This document shows, one piece after another, positions 58,540-64,000 of a stretch of 64,000 bases of DNA. The DNA lies in contig JAVVDU010000002.1 of the NCBI GenBank assembly GCA_032251515.1, forward strand, positions 1 through 64,000. Direction: 5' to 3'. How positions within the stretch are numbered: position 1 is the first letter of the stretch; the number at the start of each line of letters is the position of its first letter. The position numbers were made by a program, and so were the translations under genes. Origin of the DNA: Carthagonibacter sp032251515 (GTDB taxonomy: Bacteria > Gemmatimonadota > Gemmatimonadetes > Palauibacterales > Palauibacteraceae). The notes beneath the pieces were generated by a model, which saw nothing but the letters and a program-made list of their open reading frames with translations, made no database searches and had not been told where the DNA came from.

Positions 58540-59559
58540 TCATGCCCTCGGATGATACCTCCGGTGTTCTTCCTGCAGGTACGTCCGGTCCACGTGGGTG
58601 TAGATCTGCGTGGTCGAGATGTCCGCGTGTCCCAGCATGTCCTGAACGGCCACCAGGTCCGCCCCCCCCTCCAGCAGGTGTGTGGCGAAGCTGTGCCGGA
58701 AGGTGTGCGGCGTCACCCGCACCCGGAACTCCACCCCCCGGAGCGCCGCCAGCGCCCGGCCCCGCTCCACAGCCGCCCGGACGATCTTCCAGGCGCCCGT
58801 CCGGCTCAGCGCCCCGCCCCGTTGGTTCAGAAACAGGGCCGGCGCGGGCGACCCCCGTCCGGCGAGGTCGATGCGCCGCTCGGGAAGGTACCGTTCCAGC
58901 GCCCGGGCCGCACCACCGCCGAAGGGCACGATCCGGGCCTTGCCGCCCTTGCCCCGCACGCTCAGGAGCCCCTCGTCCCGCGCCACGTCGCGGAGCTGCA
59001 GGCCGGTGAGCTCGGAGATGCGAAGTCCCGCCCCGTACAGCACCTCCAGCATCGCGGCATCACGCGCCGCGGCCGCCCGGTCCTTCGTCCGGAGGCGAGC
59101 GGCATCGGCGGTCCGCTGCGCGCGTTCGGCCGCCGCATCCAGGATGCACTCGACCTGCGCCACGGTCATGACGCCGGGCAGAGGGCGTCCGGGACGCGGT
59201 GCCTCCAGGCGTTCCGAGGGATCCTCCTGCAGGTGTCCCTCGCCGACGAGGAAGCGGAAGTAGGCCCGGCAGGCCGACCGGGCCCGGGCCGCCGTGCGGG
59301 CCCCGAGCCCTCGCTCCGCCAGGGAGTGCATCCAGTCGCGGAGCAGCGCGTAGTCGAATCCCGAGGGGCCCGGCAGGCCCCGGGCGAGCGCGAAGTCGAC
59401 GAGGTTCCGGCAGTCGCGCTCGTAGGCTTCGATCGTGTTGGAGGCGAGGCGCCGCTCGAAGCGCAGGTAGTCCCGGAACGGTCCGAGGAGAAAGGCGACA
59501 GCCTCGTCCTCGCCCGGCCGGCTTCCCGCCCCGGCGCCGGCTCCCCGGCCCGGGGTCAC
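58540..59559 (-). CDS. xerD: Tyrosine recombinase XerC/XerD
   Basis: Site-specific recombinase that resolves chromosome dimers at dif. The 339-residue protein has the SAM-like N-terminal core-binding domain (about 22-115) and the catalytic domain with all six residues visible: R180 (GLRISEL), K204, H285 and R288 (HTFRHSF), H311 (LGHADI) and Y320 (IYTHV). An Ala/Arg-rich insert (about 142-168) lies before the catalytic arginine. Start GTG 59559, overlapping the DedA stop. No second Xer gene or dif-like site is seen here, and nothing around it suggests an integron or prophage. XerD or XerC cannot be told apart safely. Confidence 0.92.
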   Translation of the reverse strand: MTPGRGAGAGAGSRPGEDEAVAFLLGPFRDYLRFERRLASNTIEAYERDCRNLVDFALARGLPGPSGFDYALLRDWMHSLAERGLGARTAARARSACRAYFRFLVGEGHLQEDPSERLEAPRPGRPLPGVMTVAQVECILDAAAERAQRTADAARLRTKDRAAAARDAAMLEVLYGAGLRISELTGLQLRDVARDEGLLSVRGKGGKARIVPFGGGAARALERYLPERRIDLAGRGSPAPALFLNQRGGALSRTGAWKIVRAAVERGRALAALRGVEFRVRVTPHTFRHSFATHLLEGGADLVAVQDMLGHADISTTQIYTHVDRTYLQEEHRRYHPRA

Positions 59560-60182
59560 TCGTCCTCGTCCGCGTCGCGACTGCGCCACCAGAGGAGTCC
59601 CAGCAGCAGCGCGACGCCGAGGCCGATGAGGCCGGCCGTCGTGTTCAGCGCACGCAGGGCGGTGGCGACGACGTCGAGGTTCCGCGAGAAGAACACGCCC
59701 AGGGCGACCAGCGCGGCGTACCAGACGCCCGTGGCGACGGCCAGGGGAACCGAGGTGCGGAAGAACCCGAGCCGGCTCACGCCGGCGAATGCCGGGACGA
59801 GGACCCGGAACACGGGGAAGAAGCGGCTGACGAGAATCGTGATCGTCCCGTACTCGCGGTAGAACTCCTCCATCCGCCGCAGCTGCGCCGGGCGAAGCAG
59901 CCAGCGTCCCCAGCGGGTGGCGAAGATGCCGGACCCGTAGCGCCGCGCCGCGAGGTACACGGCGAGGGCCAGCAGGAGGTTGCTCAGCCAGGCGATCGCG
60001 AACACGAGGCGTACGTCCAGCAGTCCCCGGTCAGCGAGGACCGCGCCGGCCACCACGACCACGTCGGAGGGCACCGGTGGAAAGAGGTTCTCGACCGCGG
60101 CGCCGGCTCCCACGAGGAGGTAGACCGTCTCCACGGGAATCCGGGACACGAGGTCGAGCAGCGCCTCGAGTTGCTCCCGCAC
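59556..60182 (-). CDS. DedA-family membrane protein
   Basis: A 208-residue DedA/VTT protein. The reentrant-loop motifs AGAAVENLFPPVPSDVVVVAGAVLADRG (about 26-54) and SRFFPVFRVLVPAFAGVSR (about 118-136, with the F-x-R arginine) are characteristic. Members in E. coli and Bacillus recycle undecaprenyl phosphate or phospholipids across the membrane; the acidic and arginine residues needed are present. It differs from the YqaA-type protein at 40.9 kb, so the window holds two VTT proteins. Ends with an acidic tail SRDADEDE. Six bases after ispF. Confidence 0.9.
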   Translation of the reverse strand: MREQLEALLDLVSRIPVETVYLLVGAGAAVENLFPPVPSDVVVVAGAVLADRGLLDVRLVFAIAWLSNLLLALAVYLAARRYGSGIFATRWGRWLLRPAQLRRMEEFYREYGTITILVSRFFPVFRVLVPAFAGVSRLGFFRTSVPLAVATGVWYAALVALGVFFSRNLDVVATALRALNTTAGLIGLGVALLLGLLWWRSRDADEDE

Positions 60183-60188
60183 GACGAC

Positions 60189-60704
60189 TCAACCCCCGCC
60201 GCGAATGCTCGCGTGGAGCGCGTCGATGTCCCCGATCCGGTCCAGGAGGGCGACCGCCAGAACGGCGAGGCCCTCCCCCGTCCCGATCCAGCCCATGCCC
60301 TCGTTGGACTTGCCCTTGATCGACACGGCCTCGGGGCTCACGCGCAGCGGCGCGGCGAGGCGCCGCGCCATGGCGTCGGCGTGCGGCGCGATCCGCGGGC
60401 GCTCGGTCACCACCGTGATGTCCACGTTGACGACCTGGTAGTTCCGTTCCTCCACCCACCGCATGGCCCGCACGAGAAGGTCGAGGGAATCGGCGTCGGC
60501 CCACGCGGGGTCCGTGTCCGGAAACCGCTGCCCGATGCTCCCGAGGCCCGCGGCGCCCAGCAGGGCATCGATCACCGCGTGAGCGATCGCGTCGCCGTCG
60601 GAATGTCCGGCGAGGCCGGGAGCGTCGGGGAGATGGACGCCGGCGAGGACGAGGGGGCGCGTCGCGTCGAACCGGTGCGAGTCGAAGCCGAGACCTACCC
60701 GCAC
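60189..60704 (-). CDS. ispF: 2-C-methyl-D-erythritol 2,4-cyclodiphosphate synthase
   Basis: Fifth step of the MEP isoprenoid pathway. The 171-residue protein has the zinc ligands D8 and H10 in GFDSHRF and H42 in AHAV, and the family segments GHSDGDAIAHAVIDALLGA, FPDTDP, and the substrate-binding IKGKSNEGMGWIGTGEG. Length is typical (155-170). Start is GTG 60704. IspD, which is often fused or adjacent, is not next to it. Isoprenoid supply links to the undecaprenyl and glycan genes nearby. Confidence 0.96.
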   Translation of the reverse strand: MRVGLGFDSHRFDATRPLVLAGVHLPDAPGLAGHSDGDAIAHAVIDALLGAAGLGSIGQRFPDTDPAWADADSLDLLVRAMRWVEERNYQVVNVDITVVTERPRIAPHADAMARRLAAPLRVSPEAVSIKGKSNEGMGWIGTGEGLAVLAVALLDRIGDIDALHASIRGGG

Positions 60705-60788
60705 GGCGCCCCCGGAAGGTGGGCGCTCAGGCGTCGGCCGGGGCGCCGAGGCTCCGTGGGAGTGCGCACTCTGGAAGCGCTCCCCTTC

Positions 60789-62051
60789 TCAGGCCTCGTC
60801 CCAGCGCCGCACGACGAGGCAGACGTTGTGGCCGCCGAACCCGAAGGAATTCGAGATCGCCGCACGCACGGGCCGCTCGCGGGCGCCCTCGACCACGTAG
60901 TCGAGATCGCACGCCGGATCCGGCGTCGTGTAGTTGATGGTCGGCGGAACGCGCCCGCGCGCGCACACGAGCGCGGAGATCACGGCCTCCACCGCCCCGG
61001 CGGCTCCGAGCGTGTGGCCGGTCATCGACTTGGTGGAGCCCACCATGAGCTCCCGGGCCCGGTCGCCGAACACGGCCTTGATCGCCGCCGTCTCCGTCGC
61101 GTCGTTGGCCGGAGTGGACGTCCCGTGTGCGTTCACGTAGTCCACGTCGACCGGATCCAGGGCGGCATCCCGCAGGGCGGCCCGGATGGCGATCTGCGCG
61201 CCCGCACCTTCGGGCGCGGGCGCCGTCATGTGGTGCGCATCCGCGCTCTGGCCGAAGCCCGCGAGCTCGGCGAGGATCGGCGCGCCGCGGGCTCGTGCGT
61301 GCGCCAGGGATTCGAGCACCAGCATGCCGGCGCCTTCCCCCAGCACGAACCCGTCCCGGGTCGCGTCGAACGGGCGCGATGCGGTGGACGGAGTGTCGTT
61401 GCGCTGCGAGAGAGCCTTCATGGAGGCGAAGCCGGCCATGCAGAGCGGCGTGACGGTCGCCTCCGACCCCCCCGCGATCATCACGTCGGCCTCTCCGACC
61501 CGGATCGCCCGGGTGGCGGCCCCGATGGCATGCGCGCTCGAGGCGCAGGCCGACACCGTCGCGTAGTTCGGTCCTCGGGCCCCGTAGCGCATCGAGATCA
61601 TGCCGGCGGCCATGTCACCGATGAACATGGGAATGAAGAACGGCGAGACGCGGCCCGGCCCCTTCTCGAGCAGGCGGGCGTGCTGGTCCTCCAGGGTCGC
61701 GAGCCCCCCGATCCCGGTTCCCACGATCACGCCCACCCGCTCCGCCGGCGTGGTCGCCATCACGGCTTCGAGGTCCGCCTGCTCCACCGCCTGCACCGTC
61801 GACGCCATGGCGAGCTGCAGGAAGCGGTCGGCCCGGCGCGCCTCTTTCCGGTCCATCCAGCGCTCGGGATCGAAGTCCTTGACCTCGCAGGCGAACCGGA
61901 CAGCCTGGTCCGAGGCGTCGAACAGGGTGATCGGCGCGGCGCCGCTGTGCCCGGCGAGGAGGGACTCCCAAGTGTCCTCCACGTCCAAGCCCAGCGGCGT
62001 CACGAGACCCATGCCCGTGACGACGACGCGCGTGCGTCCGGCCGGATCCAT
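60789..62051 (-). CDS. fabF: 3-oxoacyl-ACP synthase II
   Basis: Elongating ketosynthase of fatty acid synthesis. The 420-residue protein begins VVVTGMGLVTPLG, has the active-site cysteine C169 in VSACASSAHAIG, and the two catalytic histidines in NAHGTSTPANDATE and KSMTGHTLGAAGAVEA, with the late NSFGFGGHN block. Length is typical (410-415). It is 25 bases after acpP, the usual acpP-fabF pair. An 84-base gap with the palindrome GAGTGCGCACTC separates it from ispF. Confidence 0.97.
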   Translation of the reverse strand: MDPAGRTRVVVTGMGLVTPLGLDVEDTWESLLAGHSGAAPITLFDASDQAVRFACEVKDFDPERWMDRKEARRADRFLQLAMASTVQAVEQADLEAVMATTPAERVGVIVGTGIGGLATLEDQHARLLEKGPGRVSPFFIPMFIGDMAAGMISMRYGARGPNYATVSACASSAHAIGAATRAIRVGEADVMIAGGSEATVTPLCMAGFASMKALSQRNDTPSTASRPFDATRDGFVLGEGAGMLVLESLAHARARGAPILAELAGFGQSADAHHMTAPAPEGAGAQIAIRAALRDAALDPVDVDYVNAHGTSTPANDATETAAIKAVFGDRARELMVGSTKSMTGHTLGAAGAVEAVISALVCARGRVPPTINYTTPDPACDLDYVVEGARERPVRAAISNSFGFGGHNVCLVVRRWDEA

Positions 62052-62076
62052 GTCGAAAGCCCTCCCCGCCGGGGCG

Positions 62077-62313
62077 TCAGCCCTGCTTCTGCTCCAGGTA
62101 GCGGATCGCGTCGCCCACCGACTGCATCTTCTCAGCGTCCTCGTCGGGGATCTCGATCGAGAAGGCTTCCTCGAACGCCATCACCAGCTCGACGGTGTCC
62201 AGCGAGTCGGCACCCAGGTCCTCGACGAACGAGGCGTCGTCCGTGACCTTCTCCAGCTCCACGCCGAGCTCGTTCGCGATGATCTCCTTGACCTTCGCCG
62301 CCGTATCGGACAT
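62077..62313 (-). CDS. acpP: Acyl carrier protein
   Basis: Carries growing acyl chains on 4'-phosphopantetheine and supplies FabF, LpxA, LpxD and others. The 78-residue acidic protein has the attachment serine S37 in LGADSLDTVELVMAFEE. Start ATG 62313 with a GAGGGG ribosome site. The 80-base gap upstream holds GC hairpins (around 62376-62390) but no obvious promoter pair. Flanked by fabG and fabF as in most bacteria. Confidence 0.97.
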   Translation of the reverse strand: MSDTAAKVKEIIANELGVELEKVTDDASFVEDLGADSLDTVELVMAFEEAFSIEIPDEDAEKMQSVGDAIRYLEQKQG

Positions 62314-62393
62314 GTCCGTGTCCCCTCTTCCGAATGATGGAATGCCGGCGCCGCCGCCGCGTCGCCGGAAGAATTCGGGCCCGTGGGCCCGGG

Positions 62394-63134
62394 TCAGCCG
62401 TGCATCACCATCCCGCCGTCCACCACGATCACCTGCCCGGTCATGTACGCGGCCGCCGGGCCGGCGAGAAACCTCACGACCCCGGCGACGTCCCCGGGGC
62501 GCCCGAAGCGTCCGAGTGGAATCCTCTCCCGCATGCGCTCGCGGACGTCGTCGCCCAGGGACGCCGTCATGTCCGTCTCGACGAACCCGGGCGCCACCAC
62601 GTTGACGAGCACGCCGCGCGACGCCAGCTCCTGGGCCACGGACTTCGAGAGGCCGACGAGGCCGGCCTTCGATGCCGCATAGTTGGACTGGCCCGCGTTC
62701 CCCGTCAAGCCTACGACGCTGGCGACGTTCACGATCCGGCCCGAGCGCCGCTTCATCATGCCGCGGGCCACCGCCCGCATCATCTGGAAGGCGCCGCGGA
62801 GGTTGGTCGCGAGCACCTCGTCCCAGTCCTCGTCCCGCAGCCGCAGCAGGATGTTGTCCCGCGTCACGCCGGCGTTGTTCACCAGGATGTCGACGGGCCC
62901 GAGCCGCTCCTCGACCCGCGCCACGAGGTCCGTACAGGCCTCCGGGGCCGAGACGTCGCAGGCGAACCCGGCCGCTCCCCCGTCGAGACCACCGGCCGCC
63001 CGTTCCGCGCGGCTCGCGTCCCGCGCCACGCAGGCGACCCTGGCGCCGGCTTCCGCGAGCGCCTCGGCCACGGCGAGGCCGATGCCCCGCGACGCCCCGG
63101 TCACGATCGCCACCTTTCCGGCGAGCTCAGACAT
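62394..63134 (-). CDS. fabG: 3-oxoacyl-ACP reductase
   Basis: NADPH-dependent reductase of the elongation cycle. The 246-residue SDR has the cofactor loop TGASRGIG (12-19), NNAG (86-89), and the catalytic tetrad N111, S139, Y152 and K156 (NVASVVGLTGNAGQSNYAASKAG), with the AAYMTGQVIVVDGGMVM end typical of FabG. It overlaps fabD by 8 bases. Confidence 0.97.
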   Translation of the reverse strand: MSELAGKVAIVTGASRGIGLAVAEALAEAGARVACVARDASRAERAAGGLDGGAAGFACDVSAPEACTDLVARVEERLGPVDILVNNAGVTRDNILLRLRDEDWDEVLATNLRGAFQMMRAVARGMMKRRSGRIVNVASVVGLTGNAGQSNYAASKAGLVGLSKSVAQELASRGVLVNVVAPGFVETDMTASLGDDVRERMRERIPLGRFGRPGDVAGVVRFLAGPAAAYMTGQVIVVDGGMVMHG

Positions 63135-64000
63135 CCAGTGCCTCCTCCAGGACCGCGATCTCCTCGACGTCGCCCGCGGCGTGCGCGGGCAGCGACCTGT
63201 CCATCCGCCGCAGCAGACCCGCCAGGACCCGACCGGGACCGAGCTCCAGCCAGGCGCCCGGAGATTCGTCCCGCATCGCCGCGACCGACTCCACCCAGCG
63301 CACGGGCGACGTCAGCTGCCGCACGAGCTGCTCGCGAATCTCGCGCCCGGTGCGGACCGGACGCGCCGATGCGTTGGCGACGACCGGAAACGCCGGATCG
63401 ACGACCTCGACGTCGGCCAGGGCCGCCTGGAGGCCCTCCCGCGCCCTGGCCATGAGGGGCGAATGGAACGCCCCGCTGACGTTGAGGCGTACGGCGCGCC
63501 TCGCGCCGGCCGCGAGCGCCTCCTCGCGTGCGGCCTCGACGGCCGCCACGTCCCCGCTCACCACCACCTGGTCCGGCGCGTTGAAGTTGGCCGGGACGAC
63601 GACGCCCGCCGGTCCGGACGCCGCCTCGCACACGGCCGTCACCTCCGCGACGGACAGACCGAGCAGCGCGGCCATCGTCCCCGGCCGCTCCTCGCCGGCG
63701 CGGGCCATCAGCTCGCCACGCCGCCGCACCAGGCGCAGCGCATCCTCGAACCGGAGCGCGCCGGCGGCGAGACAGGCGGAGAACTCGCCGAGCGAGTGTC
63801 CGGCCCCCACCACCACCGCGTCCCGGATACCGTCTGGGAGGCTCGTCCAGGTGGCCCACGAATGGAGCAGGATCGCCGGCTGCGCGTTCTCGGTGCGGGT
63901 GAGCGTCTCCTCGGGACCCTCGAAACAGAACCGGGAGAGTGGAACGCCCAGGATCTCGTCCGCGCGCGCGTAGAGCTCGCGCACGGCCGCATCCGCGTCG
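63127..64000 (-). CDS. fabD: Malonyl-CoA:ACP transacylase, 5' end outside the window
   Basis: Loads malonyl groups onto ACP. The window holds the last 290 codons or so; the frame stays open to base 64000, so the N-terminal part with the GQG motif is cut off. Seen are the serine elbow GHSLGE, the segment ARAGEERPGTMAALLGL, NFNAPDQVVVSG, the catalytic histidine in SGAFHSPLMARA and the LELGPGRVLAGLLRR end. A GTG at 63984 exists but is internal. Next in line after it would be fabG. Confidence 0.95.
   Translation of the reverse strand, partial: DADAAVRELYARADEILGVPLSRFCFEGPEETLTRTENAQPAILLHSWATWTSLPDGIRDAVVVGAGHSLGEFSACLAAGALRFEDALRLVRRRGELMARAGEERPGTMAALLGLSVAEVTAVCEAASGPAGVVVPANFNAPDQVVVSGDVAAVEAAREEALAAGARRAVRLNVSGAFHSPLMARAREGLQAALADVEVVDPAFPVVANASARPVRTGREIREQLVRQLTSPVRWVESVAAMRDESPGAWLELGPGRVLAGLLRRMDRSLPAHAAGDVEEIAVLEEALDV

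Noticed and set aside
58540..59559. Tyrosine recombinase as a sign of an integron, prophage or genomic island
   Set aside because: It is a full-length Xer protein packed among housekeeping genes with overlaps on both sides; no attachment repeats, tRNA or cargo genes are present.
60760..60771. Perfect palindrome GAGTGCGCACTC between fabF and ispF as an operator
   Set aside because: It is a single 12-base palindrome in GC-rich DNA with no second copy noticed and no nearby promoter boxes.
1..64000. CRISPR arrays, tRNA or rRNA genes, riboswitches, toxin-antitoxin pairs
   Set aside because: I looked for repeated spacer patterns, CCA-ended cloverleaf sequences and known leader motifs by eye and found none. 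A computed search (tRNAscan, Infernal) would be needed to exclude them fully.

Overview
The window is GC-rich (about 70 percent), gene-dense bacterial chromosome from a diderm that makes lipopolysaccharide. It carries a near-complete lipid A gene set (lpxD, an lpxC-fabZ fusion, lpxA, lpxB, lpxK), bamA and skp, lolC and lolD, lptB/A/C and kdsB. It also has systems better known from Firmicutes: mcsA-mcsB-clpC (protein arginine phosphorylation) and bshC (bacillithiol). This combination, with a PorV-like protein, the LpxC-FabZ fusion and a sigma-54 gene, fits Gemmatimonadota or a related FCB-group lineage best. That placement is inference from gene content; no rRNA marker is present. I saw no tRNA, rRNA, CRISPR array, insertion sequence or prophage, and no gene-free stretch reaches 300 bases.

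Layout, left part (1-42.5 kb, almost all on the + strand). A divergent GT87-type membrane glycosyltransferase opens the window. Next come era, a Trm112-like zinc protein, a PorV-like barrel protein and rnr, closed by a terminator at 5.67 kb. A long run of touching or overlapping genes follows: prfB (with its programmed +1 frameshift), lysS, lolC, lolD, mcsA, mcsB, clpC, bamA, skp, lpxD, lpxC-fabZ, lpxA, a GnnA-like oxidoreductase, a 44-residue membrane protein, lpxB, a DUF374 acyltransferase, lpxK, nadB, rlmH, a methyltransferase and bshC. After it lie a small membrane/coiled-coil protein, murJ, uvrC, a secreted TPR protein, the conserved block DUF512 radical-SAM protein-der-plsY-gpsA, a MerR-like regulator, surE, pcm, a YqaA-type membrane protein and a YfgM-like TPR membrane protein.

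Right part (42.6-64 kb, all on the - strand; read right to left for transcription). fabD (cut by the window edge), fabG, acpP, fabF, ispF, a DedA protein, a Xer recombinase, a nitroreductase and a bactofilin-like/beta-barrel protein end at a hairpin terminator at 56.4 kb. A promoter with a perfect TTGACA box just beyond it serves kdsB, pyrG, lptC, lptA and lptB. After a 111-base gap come rpoN and, coupled to it, a glycan cluster: GT2, GT4, methyltransferase, YfhO-like, LPG-synthase-like flippase and a dolichol-phosphate-mannose-synthase-like GT2. That cluster meets the + strand genes tail to tail at 42.55 kb.

Functionally the window is an envelope-biogenesis region: lipid A synthesis, Kdo activation, LPS transport, lipoprotein sorting, outer-membrane protein assembly, phospholipid (plsY, gpsA) and fatty acid (fab) synthesis and peptidoglycan precursor flipping. 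Translation, RNA and repair housekeeping genes and stress proteolysis are threaded through it. The points most worth a second look are the methyltransferase-bshC pair (possible N-methyl-bacillithiol), the lone GnnA-like gene and tiny membrane protein inside the lpx operon, the unusual LpxK, arginine-phosphorylation genes in an LPS-bearing cell without adjacent ctsR, and a sigma-54-like promoter beside rpoN.
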